A DNA stretch of 16,720 bases from Legionellales bacterium UBA5158. Its GTDB lineage: Bacteria; Pseudomonadota; Gammaproteobacteria; DSM-16500. Location of the stretch: NCBI GenBank assembly GCA_002413665.1, contig DHXK01000077.1, positions 1-16,720 of the forward strand. The letters are read 5' to 3'. Both the position numbers and the translations under genes were made by a program. The notes beneath the pieces were generated by a model. The model made no database searches and was not told the DNA's origin. It worked only from the letters and a program-made list of their open reading frames with translations. Numbering within the stretch: position 1 is the first letter of the stretch; every line of letters begins with the position of its first letter. Below, one piece after another: positions 7,388-14,908 of this stretch.

Positions 7388-7789
7388 GTGAAAATACCCA
7401 CTCTTGATGATCTTAAAAAAGCCAGTGCAGGTTTGATGGATACTGCCAAATCTGCAGGTTTAGGTGGTATGGTTGATAAGTTAAAAGCAGGGATAGAATC
7501 CGTAGGTGAGCGTATGATCAATCCTGATTCCGTAGCAGAAACTACGACAATTGTTAAGGATGAACCCACTAAGCCGTCAGCGCCTATGACAGAGAGTGTC
7601 CCCCAAACTCCTGCTCCTGCTCCTGCCAATGTGCATGTGCTTTTGCAAGAAATGCGGATCGTTTTAGTGGAGCTTTCGCAAAGCCAAGTCTCACAGGATG
7701 CATTAATTAAAAAAATTAATAGCCAATTTATTACATTAGCATTGGCATTAGAGCCAGAACAAAAACAGCAAAATGACGAGGATAAATAG
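7388..7789 (+). CDS. hypothetical two-part protein with Ala/Pro linker
   Basis: Unrecognised protein of 133 residues. The N-terminal part (about 1-55) looks amphipathic and helical (LDDLKKASAGLMDTAKSAG, then GGMVDKLKAGIESVG). A linker rich in Pro, Ala and Thr (about 58-80) follows, then a C-terminal helix (VHVLLQEMRIVLVELSQSQ and on) and a Gln/Asp/Lys tail. No signal peptide or membrane span. The start is GTG at 7388, supported by GAGGA eight nt upstream and by the extended -10 promoter; the first ATG at 7437 would lose the first 16 residues. A 40-codon membrane peptide gene follows 3 nt after its stop. The amphipathic N-terminus could associate with membranes, but this is speculation. Confidence 0.72.
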   Translation: MKIPTLDDLKKASAGLMDTAKSAGLGGMVDKLKAGIESVGERMINPDSVAETTTIVKDEPTKPSAPMTESVPQTPAPAPANVHVLLQEMRIVLVELSQSQVSQDALIKKINSQFITLALALEPEQKQQNDEDK

Positions 7790-7792
7790 TTC

Positions 7793-7915
7793 ATGAAAAC
7801 CGAAAAAGAAGAGTTAAGACAGTACAGAGTGTGGGGCTTAAACCTATTACAACTGATGAGCGTACTTTTTATTTCAGGTATTGTTTTGCATACGATATTA
7901 AATTTAATTTTTTAA
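7793..7915 (+). CDS. 40-residue single-span membrane peptide
   Basis: A short open frame starts 3 nt after the preceding stop and encodes 40 residues: a charged N-terminus (MKTEKEELRQYRVWG) followed by one hydrophobic helix to the end (LLQLMSVLFISGIVLH and on). The tight spacing suggests translational coupling; GAGG lies about 11 nt upstream of the ATG. The clear cytoplasmic-charge-then-span layout makes it a credible small membrane protein, perhaps acting with its upstream neighbour. Family unknown. Confidence 0.55.
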   Translation: MKTEKEELRQYRVWGLNLLQLMSVLFISGIVLHTILNLIF

Positions 7916-7932
7916 TTATTTTGCCTCTCCCT

Positions 7933-7941
7933 TGTTATACT
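7933..7941 (+). promoter_or_regulatory. extended -10 promoter for the HdeD-like gene
   Basis: TGT followed by TATACT forms an extended -10 element 32 nt before the ATG at 7974. It lies between the small membrane peptide and the HdeD-like gene, implying the latter can be transcribed alone. Confidence 0.45.
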
Positions 7942-7973
7942 GTTTTTTCGGTATCTACTAAAAGGAATTTATC

Positions 7974-8531
7974 ATGATATCTTCAATGCAAATCGACAAA
8001 ACAATGTTTGCTCAAAACTGGAAGAAATTTTTATTCTGGGGTATAGCACTTGTTCTTCTAGGCATGTTTGCGATCAGTGCAGCTATGTTTACTACTTTAC
8101 TTTCCGTGGTCCTTATCGGTGTTATTATTTTGATCGCCGGTGCCATCATTATCATTGATGCAGTGACTTTTTGGCGGGTAAAAATGAGTGGTTTTGTGTT
8201 GCATTTATTCATGGGCATATTGTATGTGGCCGTGGGTATAGCATTGGTTAAAGATCCGCTTCAGGGTTCTATTTCGTTGACTTTTTTACTTGGAGTTCTT
8301 TATCTAGCGCTCGGTGCTTTTCGTACGGCTTATGTCTTATTACACCGTGCCCCCAGATGGGATTTGAGTTTATTTAATGCTCTGATTTCGTTAATTCTAG
8401 GTATGTTAATTTTAGCTAGTTGGCCTGCTTCCAGTCTTTACATCATAGGATTATTCGTCGGAATTGACCTCGTGTTTTCCGGCTGGGTCTATATCATGGG
8501 AGCATTAGCAGGGCGAGCGCTGGTGAAATAA
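7974..8531 (+). CDS. HdeD-like (DUF308) inner-membrane protein
   Basis: The 185-residue protein is nearly all membrane-embedded, with about six hydrophobic spans in three pairs, as in the HdeD/DUF308 family. Recognisable parts are a first span after NWKKFLFWGIALVLLG, a Gly-rich pair GVIILIAGAIIIIDAV, the repeat-like FLLGVLYLALGAFRTAYVLL, and the final GIDLVFSGWVYIMGALAGRA. E. coli HdeD is linked to acid resistance at high cell density; the role here is not known. ATG with AAGGA seven nt upstream, own promoter and a following terminator: a single-gene unit. Confidence 0.85.
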   Translation: MISSMQIDKTMFAQNWKKFLFWGIALVLLGMFAISAAMFTTLLSVVLIGVIILIAGAIIIIDAVTFWRVKMSGFVLHLFMGILYVAVGIALVKDPLQGSISLTFLLGVLYLALGAFRTAYVLLHRAPRWDLSLFNALISLILGMLILASWPASSLYIIGLFVGIDLVFSGWVYIMGALAGRALVK

Positions 8532-8578
8532 TATAAAGCTATTATATCGTATACCTCGCGATTTCTGAATGTGATTAC

Positions 8579-8628
8579 AAAGAGCATAGTGGTGCAGTTT
8601 TTTCTGACATCGAATGCTCTTTATATTT
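8579..8628 (+). terminator. terminator after the HdeD-like gene
   Basis: AAAGAGCAT (8579-8587) and ATGCTCTTT (8614-8622) pair perfectly over 9 bp around a 26-nt loop, followed by ATATTTTT. It lies 48 nt after the HdeD-like stop. Confidence 0.65.
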
Positions 8629-8637
8629 TTAATCTGC

Positions 8638-8835
8638 CGAATTCCCGCTTTAATTATTGCTATGGGAGTATTAAGAAGAGTTGCTATCGCTGAAAACTCT
8701 TTGCTGATTGATGCAGGGGTCAACGTTGAACTGACTCCTAGAAAAATAAATCTACGTCTTGCTTATATAGGCCAGTGGGCAAATAAGGTTCATGATAATG
8801 GAGTGACGGGTGTAGTTACCTGGACTTTTGCATAA
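8638..8835 (+). pseudogene. 3' remnant of an autotransporter beta-barrel
   Basis: The frame ending at 8835 reads like the last strands of an autotransporter (type V secretion) barrel: alternating hydrophobic/polar strands LLIDAGVNVELTPR and NLRLAYIGQWANKV, then the closing DNGVTGVVTWTF with the terminal aromatic recognised by the BAM machinery. Only about 60 residues remain of a domain that normally spans about 280. The passenger and most of the barrel are gone. The frame's only upstream ATG (8614) lies in the right arm of the preceding terminator and has no ribosome site, so it is not a functional gene. Family assignment is by pattern only. Confidence 0.6.
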
Positions 8836-8859
8836 AAAGTTTTATACCTTAACGAAAAG

Positions 8860-8896
8860 AAAGCCTGTTAGAGTTGATGCACTCTATCAGGCTTTT
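8860..8896. terminator. strong bidirectional intrinsic terminator
   Basis: A 15-bp stem (8860-8874 with 8881-8895) with a single T-T mismatch and a 6-nt loop carries A-tracts on the left and a TTTT on the right. It serves the convergent M16 peptidase gene, which ends at 8915, and would have served the lost autotransporter. Confidence 0.85.
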
Positions 8897-8914
8897 ATGT
8901 ATTTACAGCCGTAA

Positions 8915-11581
8915 TTACGCCGCTTTAAAATCACCTGCTTTTATTGTTGCTACAGAAGCATTCTGAAGAAATGTTTCCAGCGCCGTATGGATATCCTCTG
9001 TCTTCAATTGTCCCATCTGGCTGAGCAGCTGTGCATAATATCCAAAGGTGCGATTGACGTCGAGCATAGAGCCTAGTGTTTGCAACACGAACCCATCATT
9101 AGCAAGTAAGTTGTTAAAGTAAAGCTGAAAGCTTTGCTTAGCTTCGAGTAGTTCTTGCTCGGTGACACCCTTATCAATCCATCGATTGTATTCTTCCTGC
9201 ATAGCTTTCAGTGTGAAATCGGCTTTGTCTGTGGCACACATAGCGTAGAGTGTGATACTGGCAGAGGAATCATGTCGACTGACATCTACGGAAGATCCTG
9301 CCCCATAGGAAAGACCTTCTTCTTCACGCAAGCGCTGCATTAGACGGGACTTCATGCTTTCACCGAAGATATAGTTAGCCATACGTATGGCAGGATAATG
9401 AATATCATCGTCGCGCATGGCAAAGTTTGCGCCCATAGCCACGATTGCCATTTGTTTGTCAGGTGTGGGTAGGATACGTAGTTCAGTTAGAGCAGGAATG
9501 AAGGATTTTTTTATCCTGCTATAGGCAACAGGAGATGGCCAATTTCCCAAACAGCTTTCGATTGTAGAAACAACAGAGAGATCAAAATCCCCAACCATGG
9601 CGACTTCTAGATGGTTTGCACCATAGAGATCAGTATAAATCTGCTGAGCTTTTTCAAAAGTCACTGCTTTTAGTTCCGCAATTCTTTCATCAATCGTGGG
9701 TACGTAAAAGATGCTGTCGACGGGATATGGGTTTTTTAGCCTATCCAGTTCTATCATTCCAATTTGCATCGGATCGGTACGAGTTTTTTTCAGGTCAGCT
9801 AGGTCTTGCTTGTGAATAATTGCAAACTCTTCTTGTGAAAAACGGGGCGATCGCATGAGATCAGCAGCAAGGGCAATAACCTCTTGTAGGTTGTGATGAT
9901 CGCTACTGATATCGACCGCGACCACGCCTGATTGAGCTGGATTGATGCTCAAAGAAGACTGGAGTTTATCTAAGTTATCTTGCACCTGTTGGAAGGTCAT
10001 GCTTTCTGTCCCACGGCGCAATAAGCTAGGAATAAGCTGCAAAGTCGCCTGCTTACCCTTCAATATATCTTCATTGCCGAATCGAAAGATGAGTCGTGCT
10101 TGAGTAGCACGTCCTCTGGTGGACTTAGACAATAATGCTGTTTTAATAGTGCCTACTAGGACGCTGCGGGAGGTATGGGCATCGATATTTTCTGTGGTGG
10201 CCTCGAATTCCTCACCCATATGAATGTCTTCAGAGCCAGAATAACCATCCAATAAACATTCTACATCAGGCGTAGGAGGGATGATTGCACGTTTTGGTTC
10301 AGGGACGGGAATGAACAATCCCGTTGTTCGATTGCTTTCGACAAAATAAGTTGTAGCCACTCTTAAGACATCATCAGCTGTGATGGTTTTCACTTGATCA
10401 CGGGTATAAAAAAACAGACGGTAATCTCCTTGGGCTATAGATTCGCTGAGCTTAAGGGCTATGTTTTTGCTGCTTTTCAAGGCTAATTTGATATTTTTAA
10501 GTATGCGTGTTTTGGCGCGTTCCACGTTATCTGGTGTGATATCGGTATCGCTTAAATTTTCCAGTTGATCATGCATTTTTAGTAAAACATCCGAGGCCTG
10601 ATCATTGTGAGCAGGACGTGCAAATGCCATGAATAATCCTGGCTCTTTGAGAGCATATACCATAGCAAATAGTTCTGATGCCACACCGGTTTGCACGAGA
10701 GATTGGTACAGCAATCCACTAGGTTCACTGCTCAGTACTTTTGATAAAACCAGCAATGCCGCAAAGTCTGGATGTGAGGCCGCAGGTATATGGTAAGCAA
10801 CAGCAGTTTGAGCAACGTCACCGGCTCGCAAGAGCTTCACATCGCGAGTACCATCCTGAGTAGGCTCTTCTGTGTAGGTGTTATCTAAATGGCGTGTAGG
10901 TTTAGGCAGAGCCCCAAAATAGTGTAAAATCCATTCTTGTGTTTGCGGAATTTTAAAATTCCCGGCAACAATCAAAACAGCATTATCAGGTTGGTAATAA
11001 TACTCGTAGAAAGCTTTAAGATTTTTGACAGGAACGCGTTCAATATCGCTGCGGTTACCAATGGTTGTTTTACCGTAGTTGTGCCACTGATAAGCAGCTG
11101 CGAACATTTGATCATGAAGTACATGCGTAGGATCGTTTTCGCCCATTTCAAATTCGTTGCGTACTACAGTCATTTCAGCATCAAGATCAGCCTGTCGAAT
11201 CCAGCTATTGATCATGCGATCGGCTTCTAGTTTCAGAGCAAACTCTAGATTTTCATCTGAGGCAGAAAGTGTTTCGAAGTAATTAGTACGATCAAACCAG
11301 GTTGTCGCATTGTAAAATGCACCACGATCTTGCAAAACAGCTTTGACATTAGGATGAGTTGGAGTCCCTTTAAATAGCATATGCTCTAGAAGATGTGCCA
11401 TGCCAGCTTCGCCTCGTCCTTCATGCCGCGAACCCACTAAATAAGTCACATTGACTGTGACATTTTGTGCGGTGGTATCAGGAAATAGCAGCACGGAAAG
11501 GCCGTTATTCAGCTTATATTCTGTAATGCCCTCAACTGTTCGAATAGGATTAGGAAAGGATGAAGCTGATGTTTGTGTCAT
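8915..11581 (-). CDS. M16 (pitrilysin) family zinc metallopeptidase, two-domain
   Basis: The 888-residue protein has two M16 halves. The N-terminal half has the inverted zinc site HLLEH (63-67, His and Glu ligands) with the downstream glutamate region VVRNEFEMGEN around 137-147, and is the active domain. The C-terminal half lacks HxxEH but has the substrate-binding motif RLREEEGLSYGAGSSV, as in inactive partner domains. Such enzymes degrade peptides in a closed clam-like chamber. The ATG at 11581 (MTQTSAS) is preceded by GGGA at suitable spacing. An in-frame TTG at 11653 would add 24 residues without a convincing signal peptide, so the cytoplasm is the likelier location, though many Legionellales relatives of this family are exported. 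Single gene; terminator just downstream. Confidence 0.92.
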   Translation of the reverse strand: MTQTSASSFPNPIRTVEGITEYKLNNGLSVLLFPDTTAQNVTVNVTYLVGSRHEGRGEAGMAHLLEHMLFKGTPTHPNVKAVLQDRGAFYNATTWFDRTNYFETLSASDENLEFALKLEADRMINSWIRQADLDAEMTVVRNEFEMGENDPTHVLHDQMFAAAYQWHNYGKTTIGNRSDIERVPVKNLKAFYEYYYQPDNAVLIVAGNFKIPQTQEWILHYFGALPKPTRHLDNTYTEEPTQDGTRDVKLLRAGDVAQTAVAYHIPAASHPDFAALLVLSKVLSSEPSGLLYQSLVQTGVASELFAMVYALKEPGLFMAFARPAHNDQASDVLLKMHDQLENLSDTDITPDNVERAKTRILKNIKLALKSSKNIALKLSESIAQGDYRLFFYTRDQVKTITADDVLRVATTYFVESNRTTGLFIPVPEPKRAIIPPTPDVECLLDGYSGSEDIHMGEEFEATTENIDAHTSRSVLVGTIKTALLSKSTRGRATQARLIFRFGNEDILKGKQATLQLIPSLLRRGTESMTFQQVQDNLDKLQSSLSINPAQSGVVAVDISSDHHNLQEVIALAADLMRSPRFSQEEFAIIHKQDLADLKKTRTDPMQIGMIELDRLKNPYPVDSIFYVPTIDERIAELKAVTFEKAQQIYTDLYGANHLEVAMVGDFDLSVVSTIESCLGNWPSPVAYSRIKKSFIPALTELRILPTPDKQMAIVAMGANFAMRDDDIHYPAIRMANYIFGESMKSRLMQRLREEEGLSYGAGSSVDVSRHDSSASITLYAMCATDKADFTLKAMQEEYNRWIDKGVTEQELLEAKQSFQLYFNNLLANDGFVLQTLGSMLDVNRTFGYYAQLLSQMGQLKTEDIHTALETFLQNASVATIKAGDFKAA

Positions 11582-11712
11582 AAGTGTCCCAGTAAAAAAT
11601 AGATTGGATAAAGCATAACATGCAAAGTGGTTGTTCGTTGGAGTGAATTTCAAAAAAGAAAAGTGTGTAATAGCCGGAAGAAAAGATTATTGCTTTAATC
11701 AGTTGATTGATT

Positions 11713-11739
11713 CTTTTTATTAATTGCCATAACCATTGA
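11713..11739 (-). repeat. second copy of the LysR-regulator C-terminal tail
   Basis: These 27 bp match 11939-11965 at 25 of 27 positions. On the minus strand they encode QWLWQLIKRI, against QWLRQLIKRV at the end of the LysR remnant. In-frame translation upstream is closed by a TAA within a few codons, so only the tail survives. The copies are 226 bp apart and flank the large palindrome. Confidence 0.7.
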
Positions 11740-11779
11740 GCCACTTATAAGTATCCCGTCCCTAATAGTCAAATTTTTA

Positions 11780-11824
11780 ATGCTTAGGGACGGATATAAA
11801 TAACTCATATCCGTCCCTAAGCAT
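11780..11824. repeat. perfect 18-bp inverted repeat with a third partial arm
   Basis: ATGCTTAGGGACGGATAT (11780-11797) and its exact reverse complement (11807-11824) flank a 9-nt loop. A related segment, TATCCCGTCCCTAA (11752-11765), has the sequence of the right arm with one extra C, so the left arm could pair with either. No T-tract follows on either strand. It could be a transposon end, a protein-binding palindrome or an RNA switch; I do not recognise the family. Confidence 0.85.
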
Positions 11825-11916
11825 GTTTGACAAAAAAGCATACTTAGTTGTTGGGAGCTAAAAAAAAGAAAAACTTTATTTTCTTTAACATTCCTGTGTA
11901 ACCCTTCTCTTAAGCT

Positions 11917-12288
11917 TTAATCCGTTGAGTGAAGGACCCTTTTTATTAATTGCCGTAGCCATTGATGAAAAGGCACTTGTGTATTTGCCTTATGCCAAAT
12001 CATTGTAATCGATTTTTTTTCATCAGGAAAAGGATAGGGTTTGCTGATTAATGAAAAATATTGTTGTAATCCCTTGTAAAGTTGAAAACTAGAAACAGTA
12101 ATAATTTCCGGATGATTCGTTAAAAAAAATGGAATGATACTATTTGAAATTCTAAAATTAGGCTCAAAATTATAACCTAATTTTTGTAAATAAAATCGCG
12201 TATTCGAATCCCCATATTCATCTTTGGTAGATACCACCATATGTTTACAAAGAAAAAAATTTTCTCTGGTTAATAAAAGGTACTGCAA
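11917..12288 (-). pseudogene. C-terminal remnant of a LysR-type transcriptional regulator
   Basis: About 120 codons match the second half of a LysR effector-binding domain: KHMVVSTKDEYGDSNTRFYL, LQKLGYNFEPNFRISNSIIP, PEIITVSSFQLYKGLQQYF, then PYPFPDEKKSITMIWHK and HQWLRQLIKRVL, the usual WH..HxWLR..I ending. The DNA-binding helix-turn-helix and the first half of the effector domain (about 180 residues) are missing. The first possible start is a TTG without a ribosome site. The sequence is otherwise intact, so truncation looks recent or was caused by one deletion or insertion near 12285. Confidence 0.7.
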
Positions 12289-12425
12289 CAAGAACTAACG
12301 AACTACGTGTCTTAGACCGCGTACGTAGAAGTTTACGGCTGACTAAATCAGCGAATGTTACTCCATTTTGTCACAAAGTATGGGAGAAGAATGAGGATGG
12401 AAAATTTAGTTTGAGAAAGAACTAA
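12279..12425 (+). other. unrecognised open fragment beside the LysR break
   Basis: About 48 codons stay open to TAA at 12423-12425. The reading is rich in Arg and Lys (for example TRTNELRVLDRVRRSLRLTK, then FCHKVWEKNEDGKFSLRKN), but it has no start codon or ribosome site and no family I recognise. It begins where the LysR similarity stops, so it may be the end of the sequence that broke that gene. Low confidence that it was ever coding. Confidence 0.2.
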
Positions 12426-12547
12426 AGTCTGACTTAGTAGCAGATTAGCGATAAATATTAGTAATGATTGATGTTAGAAATCAGTAGAAAAAAATGATAA
12501 GCTGCGGCCTGTGAATCTAATTTTTAATGAAACAGAGAGGCGATGTA

Positions 12548-12874
12548 ATGAAATATTTAGTCATAGGAACAAGTGGTCCTGGATTTTCTTCTCCAGAAGA
12601 AGAAATAAGTTTATTAGAAGAAGTGATACTTCCAACCTTTGATCAGTTGATTAAAATGGAAAAAAAGAAAGTCATACTGGGCGGAGGACTTCCATTAGGA
12701 GAAAGAGCATTTGTATTTATCATGGATGCCTCATCGAATGAAGAAGTTGATCAGATCTTACGTAAACTACCTTTATGGGGAATGCTTGATTGGGAAGTTA
12801 CGGCACTACAAACATTTTCAGGAAGAGCTGATCAAGAACGCGATATAGTCGCGGGTTTAAAAAAGAAAAAGTAA
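12548..12874 (+). CDS. muconolactone-isomerase-like small protein
   Basis: The 108-residue protein resembles the muconolactone delta-isomerase / YCII-type ferredoxin-like fold: first strand MKYLVIGTS, a helix ISLLEEVILPTFDQLIKME, a central strand GERAFVFIMDASS, then the signature-like NEEVDQILRKLPLWGMLDWEVTAL, and a Lys-rich tail. True muconolactone isomerase acts in the beta-ketoadipate pathway, but no other gene of that pathway is here, so the substrate is unknown. The ATG at 12548 is chosen because GAGAGG lies seven nt upstream; an ATG at 12527 would precede this site. A crotonase-family gene follows after 51 nt, probably in the same transcript. Confidence 0.7.
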   Translation: MKYLVIGTSGPGFSSPEEEISLLEEVILPTFDQLIKMEKKKVILGGGLPLGERAFVFIMDASSNEEVDQILRKLPLWGMLDWEVTALQTFSGRADQERDIVAGLKKKK

Positions 12875-12925
12875 AAACTATTTGTAGTAAAGAAATGTTT
12901 AGTGATTCAAGCAGGAGGAGAATCT

Positions 12926-13690
12926 GTGGATATTGTAACTAAACTTGAGAACGGTATATTAAGCATTCAATTTAATCGGCCAAATAAAAAAAATTCTATC
13001 ACCTCTGCGATGTATCAGTTGATGGCGGATGTTTTGCATAACAGTAATGACAATGCATCTGTGCGTGCCATCTTCATAGAGGGTAGTCACGGTATGTTTA
13101 CTGCGGGCAATGATTTATCTGACTTTATGGAACGTCCAAACTTAGAACTTGAAGCACCGGTATTTCAGTTTCTGCATCAACTTAGTAGCGCGACAAAACC
13201 GATTGTTGCAGCGGTTTCAGGGATTGCGATAGGGATAGGCACAACCTTGCTGTTGCATTGTGATTTGGTGTATGCGGCTGAAGATGCCAAATTCTCGCTG
13301 CCTTTTGCGCAATTAGGGTTATGTCCTGAAGCAGCATCCAGTTTATTATTGCCGCGCATCTGTGGGCATCAGCGTGCCGCTGAAAAATTATTACTAGGTG
13401 AATCTTTTGACGCACATGAGGCGCGAGAAATGGGATTAGTGAATCGAGTTTTACCAACAGATGAATTGCATACCTTTGCTCTCGCACAAGCAGCGAAAAT
13501 AGCGGCACTACCCGCTACATCGATGCGCGCGACTAAGAAGTTGATGAAGGCTGCTAGTGCAGATGACATTGCTCATCAGATAGAAATTGAAAATGACACC
13601 TTTAGAATCTTGCTGCAATCACTAGAGGCACGTGAAGCAATGAGTGCTTTTTTTGAAAAGAGAAAACCTGATTTTTTAAAACTTGAGTGA
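12926..13690 (+). CDS. crotonase-family enzyme, probable enoyl-CoA isomerase type
   Basis: The 254-residue protein has the crotonase fold and CoA-site features: NRPNKKNSI, the oxyanion-hole AGNDLSDF (60-67), and GIAIGIGTTLLLHCDLVYAAEDAKF. The two hydratase glutamates are absent: the GGCE position reads GTT, and the QPE position reads LPF. Instead Glu135 sits in LGLCPEAASSLLLPRI, matching the LGxxPEGxSS glutamate of peroxisomal delta3,delta2-enoyl-CoA isomerases. I therefore infer isomerisation of unsaturated acyl-CoA in beta-oxidation, rather than hydration. The start is GTG at 12926 with a strong AGGAGG seven nt upstream; an upstream in-frame GTG at 12902 lies before that site. Followed by a GC-rich hairpin. 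Confidence 0.88.
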   Translation: MDIVTKLENGILSIQFNRPNKKNSITSAMYQLMADVLHNSNDNASVRAIFIEGSHGMFTAGNDLSDFMERPNLELEAPVFQFLHQLSSATKPIVAAVSGIAIGIGTTLLLHCDLVYAAEDAKFSLPFAQLGLCPEAASSLLLPRICGHQRAAEKLLLGESFDAHEAREMGLVNRVLPTDELHTFALAQAAKIAALPATSMRATKKLMKAASADDIAHQIEIENDTFRILLQSLEAREAMSAFFEKRKPDFLKLE

Positions 13691-13704
13691 TCTAGGAATG
13701 ACTC

Positions 13705-13737
13705 CCTCTCCTCCCGCATAAAGTGCGGGAGGAGAGG
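13705..13737. terminator. perfect 13-bp GC-rich hairpin
   Basis: CCTCTCCTCCCGC (13705-13717) pairs exactly with 13725-13737 around a 7-nt loop, between the convergent crotonase and rep genes. The stem is very stable, but a T-tract is missing, so it may be a terminator or an mRNA 3'-end protector. Confidence 0.55.
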
Positions 13738-13779
13738 TGGAGGTTATAAAAAATAAATTTTATGAGTTAATGTGCTAGA

Positions 13780-14688
13780 TTATTTATTACTTTTTAGTAA
13801 GTCAGTCTCAACCCATTTAAACCATAAATCCGGGCGATCAAAAACATCTTCATCAATTTTTATCTTTTTCTTAGCGGAATGTTTAACGGCCTTATCAAAA
13901 AATTTACGTCTTTCAGAAGTTTCTGCATTGAGTAGATAAGAGTACGCCGATTCTAATTCTGGATTATCAATAAATAACCGAGGCCGTTTAGCGGGAAGAA
14001 TGGCTTTTGCATTTTCATTAGATAAGATATTTTTTTTAATTTGCATTTCAAAAACAACGTGGGTGACCTTCATTCCTTTTCTTTCTGTATGATACTTAAC
14101 TGCAAAACCTGCATAAGAATTAATTTCTTTAAGCGCAGGCATTAGTGCGAAGCGATCAAAGTCACTAAAGTTTGTTAGCTTGTTATCAGGAATATTTAAA
14201 CAACTACGTAAATCTGCAATTTCTACTGAGAGTGTTTCTTGTTTAGCATAATGGGAATTGCCTAGTAGTTCATATAATAAATTACTATATTTTTGCGTAA
14301 AGTGCGCTTGAATAAGACATTTTTCTAAGGTAAATGGATTTGTAAAAAGTTCACGACAATGAAGGGGGTAAGAATAATAAAGTTTACTTTTAATCTCATC
14401 TAATTTAGCATTTTCTAATAAGCTCGTTACAACCCATCTTTTAAGTGGTATTTCAAATTCAATGAGTGTCCTCATCAAGCGACGCAAAGATTCTTTTAAT
14501 CGATCCGCAGGTGGCAATCCTGTTCCATAAACACCATGAAGTTCCGACAGAGGAATAACGAAATTCAATTGTTTATTCAGCTTATCTAAAGAGCTATGCA
14601 GCAGATAGTTATAAAGCCTTCGATCAGATAATGTCAAAGCGATAGGGCTGCTCAAGAGCAGAGAATGTATGGATTTAAGGTCTGGCAT
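13780..14688 (-). CDS. Rep_3-type plasmid replication initiator
   Basis: The 302-residue protein matches the Rep_3 (RepE/RepA/Pi) pattern of two winged-helix domains. The first (about 15-125) includes LTLSDRRLYNYLLHSSL and PPADRLKESLRRLMRTLIEF. The second (about 128-215) includes KYSNLLYELLGN, LSVEIADLRSCLNIP, then DFDRFALMPALKEINSYAGF, VKYHTERKGMKVTHVVFEM. A Lys-rich region and WFKWVETDLL end it. Such proteins bind iterons to open a plasmid origin and, as dimers, repress their own promoter at an inverted repeat. ATG with AGGT six nt upstream. A TATAAT (minus, 14710-14705) and an adjacent palindrome at 14715-14742 fit autoregulation. No partition or mobilisation genes are visible; it is probably the relic of an integrated plasmid, or a captured initiator. 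Confidence 0.85.
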   Translation of the reverse strand: MPDLKSIHSLLLSSPIALTLSDRRLYNYLLHSSLDKLNKQLNFVIPLSELHGVYGTGLPPADRLKESLRRLMRTLIEFEIPLKRWVVTSLLENAKLDEIKSKLYYSYPLHCRELFTNPFTLEKCLIQAHFTQKYSNLLYELLGNSHYAKQETLSVEIADLRSCLNIPDNKLTNFSDFDRFALMPALKEINSYAGFAVKYHTERKGMKVTHVVFEMQIKKNILSNENAKAILPAKRPRLFIDNPELESAYSYLLNAETSERRKFFDKAVKHSAKKKIKIDEDVFDRPDLWFKWVETDLLKSNK

Positions 14689-14714
14689 GGCTACACCTAT
14701 TGAAATTATAATAT

Positions 14715-14742
14715 TGCGAGTGCTTGCAGAATTAAACTCGCA
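14715..14742. promoter_or_regulatory. palindrome at the rep promoter (candidate operator 1)
   Basis: TGCGAGT (14715-14721), 14 bp, then ACTCGCA (14736-14742). It sits immediately upstream of the minus-strand TATAAT at 14710-14705 and covers the -35 region of rep. A site with the same spacing and a similar interior recurs at 14909-14938. Confidence 0.65.
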
Positions 14743-14779
14743 GTCAGTTTTATGACACTATCATATTGTTTTCATTATT

Positions 14780-14799
14780 GCGAGTTTCTGACAAAAACT
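14780..14799 (+). repeat. degenerate third copy of the CGAGT element
   Basis: GCGAGTTTCTGACAAAAACT repeats, in the same orientation, the left arm and interior of the two palindromes, but the spacer is shortened and the right arm is lost. With the other two copies it may be a scattered iteron. Confidence 0.4.
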
Positions 14800-14908
14800 T
14801 TACGTGACTATGGCTAACATGATGAATAAATAAATAATTTACCCATGGTCTTATTAAGTTAATGCTTAGCATTGGATTTTATTGCTGTCTTATTAGTCAA
14901 GAATAGTA

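Noticed and set aside
8614..8637. ATG at 8614 as the start of a real 73-residue protein
   Set aside because: The ATG is inside the right stem arm of a terminator, has no ribosome site, and the homologous part begins only later.
11550..11744. 64-residue minus-strand frame overlapping the M16 start
   Set aside because: It is the duplicated LysR tail running into the M16 upstream region in another frame; its start is a GTG without a ribosome site.
12289..12291. TTG as a functional start of the LysR remnant
   Set aside because: No ribosome site, and the conserved first half with the helix-turn-helix is missing, so a truncated gene is more likely.
14743..14908. A replication origin with DnaA boxes next to rep
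   Set aside because: The stretch is AT-rich and has one CGAGT copy, but I see no clear DnaA box and no tight iteron cluster; an origin cannot be supported.
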